This document shows positions 46,145 through 60,534 of a stretch of DNA of 64,000 bases, one piece after another. Position 1 is the first letter of the stretch, and each line of letters starts with the position of its first letter. Source of the DNA: Hirsutella rhossiliensis (Eukaryota > Ascomycota > Sordariomycetes > Hypocreales > Ophiocordycipitaceae); assembly GCF_020360975.1 (NCBI RefSeq), contig NW_025408683.1:496001-560000 (forward strand). The letters are read 5' to 3'. The notes below the pieces were generated by a model, which saw only the letters and a program-made list of their open reading frames with translations, was not told where the DNA came from and did not search any database. The translations under genes and the position numbers were made by a program.

Positions 46145-49100
46145 ATAACTAACTAGTGCGACGAGATAATAAGATAAATAAAGTCTTTACTAGTTTCTAA
46201 GGATTTAAAGAAGCTATTATAAAGGTATTTAGAATAACCGACGAGGAACGAGAAGCTAAATAGAAACTTTAAGAACTCTAATAAAGGATCTTAGTATCGG
46301 ATTATACTATAAAGTTCTATTAAGTTACCTTAAAGCTTAATTAGGATAACGAACCTCTTATATTACGATTCTATAATAGGCTTAAAAAAGAAGTTAAGGA
46401 CGAGCTTTATAAGGAAAATCGACCTAATAACCTCTTAGACTATATTGCTATAGTAGTATAAATCGACGATAGATAATACGCGCGACGCTAAGAAAAGAAA
46501 TAAGAAAGAGGAAACTAAAACCCTTCTTATAAGAATAACTTTAACTAATACGCTAACTATAAAAAGAAGCGCGAAACTCTTATTACCTATGCCTATATAA
46601 CTAACCTAAGTAGGATAGATCTAAATATAATATAGAAAAGTAAAGGAAAGTATTTTAACTATAGGAAACTTAGATATTACTCTAAAGAATATAGATAACC
46701 TTATAAGGAGAAGAAAACCTACTAGGTACTAGCCTTAGAAGGTAAGAAATACTTAAACGCTACTAATAAATAGGAACTAAAGTATAGACTCCTTAGTTAG
46801 ACTATATACTATAATAATAAATATATAGTATACTTAAGCGATAAGAACGGTACTAAATAGTTCTTAAAGCTATTAAAGAAGACCCTTATAATAATATAAT
46901 AAAGGGATCTTAAAATATAGAAATAAGTTAAATTTATAGAACTAGAATACCCTTACTTTAAAGGAGTCTCTTAAGACTAGATTAAGAAGAATAGTAAACA
47001 ATTCTAAGAAGATATATAAAATAAAAATTAGTAATAATAATAGGTAGTTTATAAATAATATAATAAAGAAGATATAGATATAGCCCTTATACTTACGAAA
47101 CTTAGATAGTAACTTAAAAAGGAATAACGAAGTATTAACGATATAAGCTCTAAAAAATAAGAAATACTTAGAGAAATAGAAAATAAGAACGAATATATAC
47201 TACTACCCTCGCTATTAAAGGAAAATACTATAATTAAAGAATACGCTTTATACTTTAAAGAATTTAAAGAAATACTTAAAATTAGAACTTAATAAATACC
47301 TTAAATTCTTATAGAAAACTAATAAGCTATACTAATTCGATATTAACCGGTACTATATAAAGGAGACTATACTATAGCTATCGCTATAGTCGATACCTTT
47401 ATAGCCCTATAACGAGAATAGTAACTATAAGGAGAATTTAAAGATAATCTATAAATACTACTTACTTATAAGTACTATAAGTATATTTTATAGATATTAT
47501 ATATCTACCTAGATTATATAATATACTTTTAGATAAAGGTATAATATAATGCCTTCTTAGTTAAGTTTAAGGGATAAGTACTTTCGAAACCCTACTTAAG
47601 TATAGAACTAAACTACTAGAAAATTAATTAATACTACCTAAACGACTAAGTTATATTATTAGAACCCGATTATAGCACGCTACTTAAATACCGTAATAAT
47701 TATAGTTTATTAATAAGATATCTTTCGGAGATATATAAAATCTATAAATACGCTAAAATAAAGGAATAGTATAACGCTACTTACTTTAAGGTATCCGAAC
47801 CCTTAATCTTTTAAAGACTTATATAATAAGTTATATATAATAAAGAAGATTATAACGAATATATATACCTAAGCTATAGAGTTTATAAATATAAAAAAGT
47901 ATAAGTATAGTATAAACGATATAATAGTATATTAAAAGATTATTAGTAATATATATAAAGGCTATAAGCTATATTTAACTAAGGTAGAATTAATATAGAA
48001 ATACTATATAAAAAATAAAAAGACGCTAAACGAAAACTTAACCTTTAGTATAAAAATAAATAGAATTATAAAGTATAGTATATAATTAACTATAAAGTAA
48101 TATAATATAAACGATATAGCGTTAAGAAATAAGAAATCTTTAATTAGCTATAAGAAATTAGTCTCTTAAGCCCTAATATAATACTATACGACGAAAATAT
48201 AAAGTAACGATATTAATAATAAATCGAAGAAGAATACCTAAATAAAATAAATAAGGACTAAGTAAAAAATAAGGTACGCTATCTATAAAAAGGCTATAGA
48301 CTAGCACGATATAATAAGATCTAAGGACCCTATATATAGTAACGGTAAGCTATAGTAACTAAATAGTATTAGATATCTAAATCGCGGGATATTATATATA
48401 TATACTTTTAGACTATAGCGCGATAGGTAATTACGTTTTACCTAAAGTTATTAATCGTTACTAACTTATATAAAGATATAAGATAGATCTATATAAACTT
48501 ATAAATATTAAAGGAGAGGCCTTTAACTATAATAATAGGATTATTAATATAGAGATTAATTACCTTAATATTAATATCTAGGGCTACAATAAATAAGTTA
48601 ACTTTAATATTATAGATATTAAAGAATATAACCTTATATTAAGACTTTTATAGCTATAAGAGAGCAACCTATTAATTAACTAGAGAACTAGCTAGCTATA
48701 TTAAAATAAAGATATAAGTTTCTAGGACTAATAAATTTAAAAGAAAGTAAAATTTTACGATAACTTAGCTACTAAATAAGATAAAAGGGATAACTATTTA
48801 AGTAAATTATTATAGGCTTTAGCGATATAAACGAAAATAGTAACTAAACTAATAGATATAATAAAATCGATTAATAAGACCTATATACTAACTAATACGG
48901 CTATATATCCTAGTATCTAATATAAATAAAATAAAGGATATAATATAAAGATCTAAAGAGTTATTACTACTTTAAGGAAAGACCTTAAATAAATTAATAA
49001 AGAGCTTAAGTTAAGAGAAACTAGCTCTTAAAAGAAAGAATAAAGCTTATAAGATAGAATAAAGAATATCCCTTAGGAATACCGGAAATATAATAAACTC

Positions 49101-51915
49101 TTTAAGAAAGAACTTAAGATAGGGTTACCTAAATATAGCTAATAAGACTACGAAATTTATCTTAAGGATAAAATAACGCTAACGTTCTATAAGATCTATA
49201 ACTTAAACGAAAAGTAACTATAAACGCTATATAACTATCTTAATAAGAATCTATAAAAAGGATATATATAAATATTAATATCTAAAGTAAGCTACTTAGT
49301 TATATTTATTTTAAAGAAAAATAGTAAGCTATAATTAGTGATTAACTATAGACGCTTAAACGATATTATAATAAAAGACCGAATACTATTACTACTTATA
49401 TTAGAACTATAAGATTAACTATATAGTAAAAAATAGTTTATAGCCCTTAATCTTAAAGGCACTTATAACTTAATATATATAAAAAAGGGATATAAATAAA
49501 TAATAGCTTTTAAAACGAAATTCGGACTATTTAAATATCTAGTAATACTATTTAGACTTATAAATATACTAGCTACCTTTTAATAGATAATTAATAATAT
49601 CCTATATAAATACTTAGATATCTTTATAGTAGTATACCTAGATAATATCCTAATCTTCTTAGATACTTTAAAAGAATATAAGGAATACGTCTATAAAGTA
49701 CTCTATATACTTTAGAATATAAAGTTATAAGTTAAACTAAAGAAAAGTAAGTTCTATATATAGAAAGTAGACTTCCTTAGATATACGATCTTACTAAGAG
49801 AGATATAAATATAATAAGATAAAATTAACTTAGTTAAAGAATAGCTAATACTAAAGAATATTAAGGACGTATAAAGTTTCCTAGGATTTATAAATTACTA
49901 CCGACGATTTATTAAAGATTTCGGAAAGATTATAGTACTACTATATAACTTAATAAAAAAGGAAAAAGAATTTATATAAGACGATAAAGCTAATAAAGCT
50001 TTCGAATATATTAAGACTATAACTATATAAGAACTAGTCTTAACTACCTTTAATTTAGAATAATAAATCGAACTTAAAACTAATATATTAAACTTTACTT
50101 TAAAAGTATAAATCGGATAAAAAGATAATAAAGAAAGACTATAACTAATTATATTTTACTTAAAAAAGCTATATAGCATAGAACTTAATTACCTTATCTA
50201 CGATAAAGAATTCCTTATAATTATTTAAGCTTTTAAGGAATTTTGATACTACCTTCTTAGAAGTAAATATAAAGTTAAGGTCTATATAGATTATAAGAAT
50301 ATCTTATATTTTATAACGACGTAATAGTTAAACGGACGATAGATTTAATAGGCCGAATACCTATTAGAATTCGACTATAAAATAATCTATAGAAAAGGAA
50401 TAGAAAATAGTTAAGCTAATACACTTAGTCGATAAAGTAACTACGATATAGGGGCACTTATAGTAAAAGGATAGCTCTTAGAAATTAACGAAAATAGGAA
50501 CTACTAGTAACGATAGCTAAATATAATATTTAAAGTATAACTTAATAACTTAACTTATTAAAAGATCCTAAAATAGATAAAAGAATATAAAGTATTAAAT
50601 AGATATAATATAGGATATTTAGAAGTTTTAATATATAAAAATAAAATCTAAATACTACTATAATTACGAGATAAAGTTATATAAGATATATATAAATATC
50701 TAATATATAGATACTAAGGAATCTAAAGAATAATAGAACGGATTAAACGATAATATAACTTCTTATAGCTTAAAGAAGTAGTATAATAAGTTATTAAAGA
50801 ATATAAACTTTACGTATAAAGTAAAGCTAAATAATATAAACTATATAGAGAATTATAACTACTACTAGTACTAGAAAAACTATAGGATTTAATAGCTTTT
50901 AACTATATTATAAAGCTATTACTATTAAAAGAACCTATAACTAACGTTAAGTATAATAGTATATTCGTTATTACTAATAGACTAATAAAGTATAGATACT
51001 TCTTACTATATAAAGAAATAAGTAATATAAAAGAGCTAGTATATATATTCCTATAAATAATTATTAGTAATTATAGACTACTAAATAAGATTATCTTTAA
51101 TAGAGGAAGTATATTTATAGCTAAGTTTTAGTAAGCTCTTATAGTATAATTAAGGATAAAATATAAGCTTAGTATAGCTTATTACCTATAAATAGATAGA
51201 TAAATAAAACGACTTAACTAAACGCTTAAATAATATTTATAATACTATATTAGCTACGAATAAAACAATTAAGTTAAATAGCTACTAATAGTATAACTAG
51301 CTTATAATAGCTTAGTTATAGAAATAACTAAGCTCTTACTAGTATATACTAATTATAGATATAACCTAGAAGTATTTAAGGTTACTTAATAAGGACTATA
51401 AGTAAAACGAGCGATACTATAAGTAAATTAGCTATGAAAATTATATAAAGAAATATAATAAGAACTTTAATTTATTAAAGAATAAATATCTACTTACTAT
51501 AATTAGAAAAGATTATAGGGACTAATCTTTTAAGAGGGAGATATAGTCTACCTTATATAACGAAATATTAAAATAAAACGACTAAGTAATAAATTAGATT
51601 TTAAGAAACTTAGACTATTTAAGGTTAAGAAAATTATTTTAAAAGTTAACTATAAACTTTCGCTACTAACGATAATATAGATATACCTAATATTTTATAT
51701 CTTATTATTAAAACTAGTACTATAAAACGCTAAACTATAAGAAATAATTAAAGTTAACGATAATTAGGAATATAAAGCTAAATAAATACTAGATATAAGA
51801 AAATAAGGTTAGTAATAAGAATACTTTATTAAGTAGAAGGGATATAGACTAAACGAAAATACCTAGGAACTACTTAAGCACTTAACCTACTATAGTTCTT
51901 TACTTTAATAGTTTT
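46145..51915 (+). pseudogene. Gypsy-1 copy C gag-pol remnant
   Basis: The gag zinc knuckle at about 46651-46690 reads YFNYRKLRYYSKEY, where the family pattern CxxCGxxGHxxxxC is expected: all three Cys and the His are now Tyr. Gag continues to about 48350 and the protease active-site block is near 48405-48450. RT is at about 49100-49950 with catalytic box YLDN at about 49635-49650. RNase H lies at about 50060-50400, integrase at about 50680-51300 (Asp of the VSxRG-type block also lost) and chromodomain at about 51765-51915. Confidence 0.88.
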
Positions 51916-52638
51916 ACTAGTAAAATCTACCTTAAGTATCGTAAAATCGCTTAATAAACTAATAGTATTTTAATTAATTATATTAAATCTACCTATAGAC
52001 TAAATATCGACTATCGCTTTAGATTCTTAGCGCTTAGCCTTATTAAGGTTATCTAAGGAATAAAGGCCTTAATAGACTATCTTAGTACCTTTTATCTTTA
52101 GCTAGCGCTTTTAATAGTAAAGCCGCGCTAAATAAGCTAAGGCTTTATTTAGGTCGGCTTAAGCTTTTAATATTCGCTCCTTAGTAATTTCTTCTTCTTT
52201 ATTTAATCGATCGGACTCTAGATTTATTTAAGATACTAGGATATACGTTAGCTATAAATAATAAGTAAGATAATAAAGTTACCTATAAGAGCTAATCGCT
52301 ACGCCCGACGTATTATAAGAACGACCCCGCTATATATATTCGGTATACTTAGAAGATTTCTTTAGTATTTTATAGTAAAAGCCGCGTAATAAATAGAAAG
52401 AATATAGTATAACGTTAAAACTAAGACGATTAATAGACTTAGCTAAATAAATATACTTAAGGGTCTTATAAGAACGATCCTTAGATACGCGACTAAATAT
52501 ACTATTAGTAGTATATCTTAAGGGATAGAAAGAACGAAAGGGAAATATATATACGCGTAATAAGGGTATATTTATATACGGCGGCTAAGGTAGTAGTAGG
52601 TCTTATAAATAAGACTAAAAAGAGAGGAGATATCGTAT

Positions 52639-53105
52639 TATAACTACGGTTAGCGGGCTATAGGAGAGCTAGCTACGTTTACGTAATAAAGCGGCTCAGA
52701 ATAATAGTTAGGATAAGAAGTTACTTAGGCTTAGCTTACCTAGAGCGTATATAAGCTAAGTAAGCCTTATATAGATAGATTACTACTTAGGAGTATAGCT
52801 TACGAGTAAGCTATAGTAAGCTATAAAGGGGATTATAGCTAAGACTATAATCTAAGGATAGTCTCTATAGGTATATATAGCTACCTACTTTTACTCCTTT
52901 AAATAGATAGCTCGATAGCTTTTAATATAGATCTTTATTACGATTCTATCTTTAATTCTAATTACTTAGTTATAGTTTATAGTCTATAACCTCTAACTTA
53001 TTACTAACGTAATATACTTATTATTACTTAGACCACGCCCTATTATATCTACAAATATAAACCCCTTAAAAGGTTTATCCCTTAGGAATAATACCGGTCG
53101 TTATA
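52639..53105 (+). repeat. Gypsy-1 3' LTR, copy C
   Basis: It is 467 bp, from TATAACTACGG to GGTCGTTATA. Its outer U3 contains AAGCTAAGTAAGC/AGCTATAGTAAGCT-type short repeats not found in copies A and B. Confidence 0.8.
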
Positions 53106-53147
53106 TATTCTTATAAGACTATAAAGGGAATTTTTATATAAGTAGGC

Positions 53148-53650
53148 CCTATACTAAAACCGCGCTTAATTATACTAGCGGGACTTAAACTATAGGCTTT
53201 TAGGTAGTACGCGCTAAGCTAGCTAGAAGAAGTATATATATAGTTACTAGGAAGTTCTTAGAGGGGTAACCCCTCTACCTAAGCTTATAACTATTACGAA
53301 AAAAGTAGTAGCCGCCTATTAAATCTAAGCGATAGCGTTAATTAATATATATAGAGTACGCGATATACCCCTTTAAGGATACTAGGTTAATTTTATCTTA
53401 GGATACCTAGACGACTCCTTTCTTATAAAGGGATAATAGGTTCCTATACTAAAACCGCGCTTAATTACGCTAGCGGGACTTAAACTATAGGCCTTTAGGT
53501 AGTACGCGCTAGGCTAGCTAGAAGAAGTATATATATAGTTACTAAGAGGTTCTTAGAGGGGTAACCCCTCTACCTAAGCTTATAACTATTACGAAAAAAG
53601 TAGTAGCCGATTATTAAATATAAGCGATAGCGTTAATTAACCTATATAGT
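53148..53650. repeat. 295-bp tandem duplication with a palindrome in each unit
   Basis: ACTAAAACCGCGCTTAATTA starts at 53153 and again at 53448. The second unit is incomplete (about 208 bp). Each carries AGAGGGGTAACCCCTCT, arms of 8 bp around one base (53260-53276 and 53555-53571). Part of the unit recurs at 39926-40050. The parent element is unknown. Confidence 0.8.
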
Positions 53651-54171
53651 ATACGTAGTAAATTAATATCTTTATAAAATTATAAGATTATTTAATTATA
53701 AATATAGTATATAGCTTTAAGAGTATTAAGCTACTACTATAAGTCTTAGTATTTTCTTTATTTTATACCTCTTTATTTTTATTAAAGCTATATAATAAGT
53801 AACCTTTACTTTAAAAGGGGTAAATAAATATTTAAATTAATTATATAAGAAAGGATATTTAATTAAATAATCTATACTCTTATAAAGTCTTTAAGTATAC
53901 TTAAAGGGGTAAGAAGTACTAAGGCCTTATCCCTTAAATAAGGGTAATATTTATAAGGGAATAATCTTACTTATTAAACTAACTATTATATTATAAATAG
54001 TATATTTTTTAATATATTAATTAATTAAGATTATATTAGTAACATATTTAAAGGTATTTAAAACTTTAGCGTTAAATAAAAGGGAAAAACTAAAGTACTT
54101 AAAAGAAAACCCTCCTTTCTTTTATAGCTAGTCCGTTCTTATACTAAGTTATAGTTATAATATATAAGAAT
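53651..54171. other. Unassigned AT-rich RIP-mutated sequence
   Basis: No element or frame is recognised. It ends at the CTTAT target duplication of Copia-2 copy 2. Confidence 0.4.
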
Positions 54172-54176
54172 CTTAT

Positions 54177-54652
54177 TATCGCGAAGTATAGCCTAATTTT
54201 ATAGTTCTTAAAGATATCCCTTAGTAAGAAGGACTTAGGAAGCTAAAAAATAGGTTTTAAGGAAGGAGCTAAAAGGAGGTATAAAGAGGAAGGTAAGAGT
54301 AAGAAGGGAAGTAAAAGTAGCGATAGCTTCCTATAAAGGTAGTAAAAGATAAGATAGATATACTAGTAACGGCTAAAAAAAAGGGGAAAATCTAGTAAAA
54401 AGCTTAGTAGTCGAAAGGATATTAAAAGCTTCTTTAAGTAGGATCTTCTCTATTAATTAAGATGCTAGATAAGTATAAGGAGGGGCGTTAAATAAAGGAA
54501 AGAAGGATAAATAAGGTAATATAATAATTATTCCCTTACTATAATTACTACCGCTATAAGAATTAAATCTCTCTACCCTACCTATCTAACCCCTTACCTT
54601 TAATTTTACCTTTAAATATTTTTATATACTTCTTATATCTCTCTTTATAAGA
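54177..54652 (+). repeat. Copia-2 copy 2, 5' LTR
   Basis: It is 476 bp and starts TATCGCGAAG. Nearly all CA/TG are converted. Confidence 0.9.
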
Positions 54653-57600
54653 CTTATAAGCCTAGGAGGAATAGAATTCCTATACCTTCTAGCTACTATA
54701 AAAGGCACCTTTCTTATATCCCTTATAGCTTCCTTTTACCCCTCTTACTAAAAAAGCTAATTTTAACTAACTTTTCTACCCCCTCTCCTTATAACGATAT
54801 CGAAAAACGACTCCTTTACTATCCTTATAGTTTATAGGACGATTCTTATAGAGCCCTAAGATTAGGATAAGTAGGTAAAGGAGCTATAGGCTTATATAGA
54901 TAGAACTATCTATAATTTAGTTTTCTTTAATAAGTAGGACCCTCTTAAGCCCCCTCTTTATCTTAGGGCAATAGAATTTATAAAGGGAGCTTCCCTCTTT
55001 TCTAAGCTAACCTCTATATAATAGAGAGCTTTTTCTACTACCTTAGGCGACTACGAGAGTTACTAAAAAAAGTACCTCTATAAGATAAAGCTACTAACTA
55101 CTATATATATAGAGATAACGGAATCCGTTAGTACTATAAAGCTAATCTCTCTTTAAAAGGAAAAGACTTTTAAGTAGTAGCTTTTAAAGCTCGAGACCTT
55201 AATAGCTCCCTCGAGGGGCTATATAACTAACCGTATTAGGAAGACTTATATAGTATACCTAAGAGCCTTTTTTACTAAGAACCTACTAGCTTTATTATAG
55301 CTAGCTAAGTAGGAAGAAATCCTTAAGAAAGCTAACTAATACTTCCTTATAAAAGCTCTTTCTAGCTAGTAGCTATAGGATATATCTCTACTAATAAAGC
55401 CTATTAGTAATAGTTACTTAACTATCTTTTAAGAAGCTAGCTAGGAACTAAATAAAGAGGCTACTAGAGTATAATAGTAAGTAGTCTTATTCCTTTATAG
55501 CTACTACTTAATCTAAACGGCTCGACCTACTACCCCTATAGCTGCTGCGGCCCTAGTTACTACGGCCCCCGCTACTACTATTATAGCTATTACTCCTTTA
55601 GCTCTACCTCCCTTAAGAGTATTAACCCTGTCTTTAACGGCTGCCCCGGTCCCGGCCCCGGCTTTATATCTTACTCCGGGCCCGGCCCTAGCCCTATTAG
55701 TCCGTCCGGCCTAACTAGTCCCTTAATAGACCGTTTAGTCTATTAGTCGAAAAATTAAGGAATAAGTCGAAATTAAACCTCTTTATTAAAATTAGTAATA
55801 AGGGGTAAAAAGAGGAGGTTTTTAAGTAAACCTTTTAAATTAAGATAAGGATTCCTTAAAGAACTAAAAGACTAAATAAAATAGCTGCTTAGCCTATAAA
55901 TTACTAGGCTATTAGTTATTATAATACTAGTAGGTCTTTAAGGAAAACCGACCTAAAGGATTTAACCCTTTAAAAAAGCTATAAGAAATAATATAATAGT
56001 CTCTTAAGGAGGAACCCTTATTATAGAAGAAGATAAACGAGATTCGGGTTACTAAGAAATAGTAACTAACGCCGCTGCCCTTATTTAAGCTATAAATTTA
56101 AGGAAATATCGTTAGTATAGTAAATCTAGCCTTTATCTTCCTTATAGATTAATAAGGCTAAAACTAACCGTTAAAGCCCTCCGATTACCCCTTATAAAAA
56201 TTAGCTATCCTTAACTTTAGTACTTCCCTTAATATTTATAATATACTCTTACGATTCTAGTCCTTTAAAAAGGTATAGGGGGAATACCTTATTACTAAGG
56301 AGTTAACTATATAGATAGAGGGATATAGAAGGGTGAATTTAATAATAAAATTACTTAATAGGTCTATAAGAATTCTTCGACGAAAAAGGGTAGCTTTTTG
56401 CCCTTAAATTTTAATAAGCTTAATTTCCTTTTACTTTCTTTAAGAGGAAGGAATCTTCTAGGATATAACGTTTAAGCCTACGAGGCTAGTTTAGAAGAAT
56501 TAAACTATTAAGCTTATCGAGGAGAAATTCGGTTAATTTATTCTCGAATTCCGACCTATTCTTAGGAAGGAATCTCTTAAGAAGTTAGCTTTCCTTATAA
56601 GAAGGAATAGGTCTACTATAAAGGACCCTCTTTTAGTAGCTTAAGGAGACGGTCTTCTTTAGTATATATAACTTAGATACCTAGGCCCCCTAGCTTTATA
56701 TAAGCTAGGCTAATAATAAGGCGTACGAATAAGGGGCCTAAAGACCGTTAAATATAAATACTATAGCTAAGGAAAGACTAGGAGACGAATTTTTAGACGA
56801 ATGCCTTTACGGCCGGACTAGCTATATAAGGAAATTTAGGTCGACTAAACCAACGTCTCTAAGGACTAAGAAAGCTTCGTTAAGGTAATGTTTTTTATAG
56901 ACGCTTTTTTAAGGATAGTTTTCCCTTATTTCTTATAGACCTACCTAAGTAAGTATAACTAGTCTACCCTTTAAGACTTAATTAACTAGATAAAATCCTA
57001 CTTCGGCTATAAGGTAAAGAAGATATAGTTTAACGGAGAGCTATTTATAAAGGATATCTTAAAATAGCTACGAAAAAGGGGTATTTTACCCCTCCTATTA
57101 ATACCGAATACCTAGGCCTAGAACGGAGGGGTAGAAAGATTAAGGGGTACTATAATAGAAAGGGCCCGTATAATAAGACTTACTATAAAGCTTTTATACG
57201 ACCTTTAAAGGGAAGTCGTTAAGACCGCCTATTACCTTTAGAACTAGACCCCTAAGGACCCTAAGGACTCTAGGAAACTAAACTAAGGAATAGACTAAAA
57301 ATCCCCCCTTAAGCTCTTTATAAAGAAGAGGGCCTCGCTAGCCTACCTTTATATATATAGCTATAAGGTATATATAATAACTACTAATATATAGCTAAAA
57401 AGGAAGAAGAAAAAAAAGCTTAATCTTAAAGCCTTTATTAGTTACCTTATTAGTTATAATTCTATAAATATCTTTTAGATCTATTCCTTTTTTATAGAAG
57501 GTTATTTCGACTAAGGATATAATTTTTAACGAATCTAGCTTCTTCGATAAAAAGAGGGATTAATAGCCCCTCTTACTCTTATAATATTAGCTAATTTAAA

Positions 57601-59850
57601 AATCTAAATTCCCCCTTCCTAATAATTATAAGAAGAGGCCTTAGATAAGGAAACGGAAGAAGAAACTAATATTAAAGTAGTTAAGGATAATACCAACTTT
57701 AAGGAAGAAAAAAAAAAGGAAGCTACTAGATTAGATAATCTAGATAAAGAAGGAGACTATAAGAAAGCGGTAGAGCTAGAATACGCCTACCTACCTACGC
57801 CTCCCCTTATAAAATAAGAAGAAGATCTAAAAGTAGCTTTTCTAGTTAGTCTTCCTATCTTAACCCCTAAGGGGGTAGGAAAGGCACCTCTCTTAAAGGA
57901 TTACCTAGCTGCCTTTTTAATATTACTTTAAGAAGTAAAGGAAGGTATAGGGCCCGATACGGTTATTAAAGAAGACTAACCTCTCTTTTATTTCGATTGT
58001 TTTTCCGACTTTTACCTAATACTAATAAAAGACGGTTCCTATAAAGCGTTTATAGTAGGCCGGCTCTTTAAGCTATAGCTATTAGTAAGGAAGGTATATA
58101 AAAGAGACCTCCTAGACCTACTAGTAAACTAAAAGCAGCTAGAAAAACACCCCTTTAAAGACTAGTTTTTCTAGGCCTAGAAAGACTACCTAGCCTTATA
58201 TAAGGAGATAGGGTCTTTTAAAGAGGTCCTTAAGGATATAGTAAGAGGAAAATAGGTCCTTAGCTATAAGTAGGTCTTTATTTATAAGACTAATAAATAT
58301 AGCTTCCTTTAAAAGTATAAAGCCCAGCTAGTTATTTATAGGAATTAATAGGAAAAAGGGGATTTACTTACTAAGGCAACTACCTTAGTAGGGATATCTT
58401 TTCGGACCCTTATAGCTATAGTAGTAGAATTTAACCTTAAGCTCGATTAGTTAGATATAGTTAACGCCTTCGTTAACTACCTACTTAAGGAAGAAAAAGT
58501 TATTTATATACGACTTCCTCTTAGTTTCTAATAACTAGGAAAGGTTCTATAGCTTAGGAAAGCTTTATATAGACTATAAAGATTACCCCTTCTTAAGTAA
58601 TAGTATTTAATAGGTTCCCTTAAAGCCCTAGGCTTTAAGAAAGTCCCTTAGGAACCGTGTATAATATAGAAGGGTAAAATCATAGTCTTTTTTTATATCG
58701 ATAATATTATCTAGGCCTACCTAAAAGAGAAAGAAGTAATTATAAGGGAGGCTATAAAAGGCCTATAATAAAGGTATAAGATAACTAGGCTAAGGGAGCT
58801 AAAGTAGTTCTTAGGGATATAAATCCTTTAAAATAGGTCCTAATAGACTATCTAGCTTACCTAGGACGCCTATATCGATAAGGTCGCCTATAAATTCCTT
58901 CCTACTTCCCTTAATAAGAAGCTTCCCTCTACGCCTATATTAAATAAAGAGCTTTTACCTAATCTATCCTTTTAAGCTAGGGAGTAAGAGAAATACTAAT
59001 ATTAATAAAAGGTCGGCTCCTTACTTTATTTAGCTATTTCTACTAAACCGGATATCTCTTTTACGGTCTCTTAGCTAGCTAGGTATAACTAGATTCCTAG
59101 CCCTAGGCACTAAGAAGTAGTAGACTAAGTAATCCTTTATCTCTATTTAATAAGATTATATAGTTTATACCTAGGAGGGTAGGGAAGGAAACTAGCTACT
59201 AAAATCTTTTTTTATTTAAGCGATTTATTCTTTATAGATAATTTATTAAATAGAAAGAGCTTATAAGGGTATACTATATCCCTTTTTAGAGGAACTATTA
59301 CTTAGAGAGCTTTAAAGTAAGCTACTATTATAACTTTACGTATAGAGGTAGAGCTACTAGCTCTTTTAAAAGCGTTAAAAGAAGCGATTTTCCTTAGCTA
59401 GCTATTAATATCTCTATAACTATAAATTCTAACCCTATTAGCTATAGAATATAATAATATATAGACTATATAAATTCTAATAGAGGAAAATAGTAAGCTA
59501 TCGACCTAGCTATAATATATCGATATCTATTAGTATTAGTTATACTAAGAGGTTTAAAGGGGACTTATTTCCGTCCGTTAGGTTTTAACGGTATTAATAA
59601 AAGCTAACGGTCTTATAAAGCCCTTACTAAAGTAGAAGCTAGCTGTCTTTTTATAGTAAATTAGCCTAGAAGATATTTAAGAGAAGCTATCTTTAAAAGT
59701 CCGCCTTAAGAGTCTATAAGAGGAGCTAATAGTATATAAGAAGAAGGAGACGTCTATAGCTAAAGAGAGGAATTAGGACTTATCTTAAAGGAAGGTCCCT
59801 AGCTTAATTAGGACTTATTTTTCTTAAAGGCCCCCTTTTTAGGGACTTAT
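54653..59850 (+). pseudogene. Copia-2 copy 2 gag-pol remnant
   Basis: Domain order is as in copy 1: gag with Pro/Ala-rich tail near 55540-55710, protease near 56210, integrase 56700-57600, RT 58400-59000, RNase H to about 59650. The RT box reads YIDNII (near 58695-58710), the second Asp lost, whereas copies 1 and 3 keep both. Stops are more frequent than in copy 1. Confidence 0.9.
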
Positions 59851-60053
59851 CCTTAGAGAAGACCCCCTTTCTTATAGGACTTAATTTCCTCCTTAAGGCC
59901 CCTTTTCCTAAAGTAGGTTTAAAAGAGCTTAGGGCTAAAACCCGGATTTCTTAAGTAAGGAATAAGTATAGACTAAGACCTTCTTTATACGCTTACCGGC
60001 CTAGGTATTTAGCTTTACCCTTTCTATAAGGGTAAGCTATAGCTAAGGGGGTA

Positions 60054-60529
60054 TATCGCGAAGCGTAGCTTAATTTTATAGTTCTTAGAGATATCTCTTA
60101 GTACGAGGGACCTAGGAAGCTAAAAAATAGGTTTTAAGGAAGGAGCTAAAAGGAGGTATAAAGAGGAGGGTAGGGGTAAGAGGGGAAGTAAAAGTAGCGA
60201 TAGCTTCTTATAAAGGTAGCGAAAGATAAGATAGATATACTAGTAATAGCTAGAAAAGAGGGGAAAACCTAGTAAAAAGCTTAGTAGTTAAAAGGATATT
60301 AATAGCTTTTTTAAATAGGATCTTCTTTATTAATTAAGATGCTAGATAGGTATAAATAAGGGCGTTAGATAAAGGAAAGAAGGATAATTAAGGCAATATA
60401 ATAATTATTCCCCTACTATAATTACTGCCCCTATAAGAATTAAATCTCTTTACCTTACTTATTTAACCCCTTACTTTTAATTTTACCTTTTAGTATTTTT
60501 ATATACTTCTTATATCTCTCTTTATAAGA
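60054..60529 (+). repeat. Copia-2 copy 2, 3' LTR
   Basis: It is 476 bp and preceded by the purine tract TAAGGGGG. It starts TATCGCGAAG, like the 5' LTR. Confidence 0.9.
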
Positions 60530-60534
60530 CTTAT

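Larger units (their letters stand above)
46145..53105 (+). mobile_element. Gypsy-1 copy C, longest copy, lacking the 5' LTR
   Basis: It starts at the Copia-1 LTR boundary inside gag and runs through pol, chromodomain, untranslated stretch (51916-52638, purine tract 52617-52630) and 3' LTR. It supplies about 940 bp of gag absent from copy B. The copy is very heavily RIP-mutated. Confidence 0.88.
54177..60529 (+). mobile_element. Copia-2 copy 2: complete, heavily RIP-mutated
   Basis: It is 6353 bp, with 476-bp LTRs at 54177-54652 and 60054-60529 and exact duplications CTTAT at 54172-54176 and 60530-60534. Collinear with copy 1 throughout. Confidence 0.93.
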
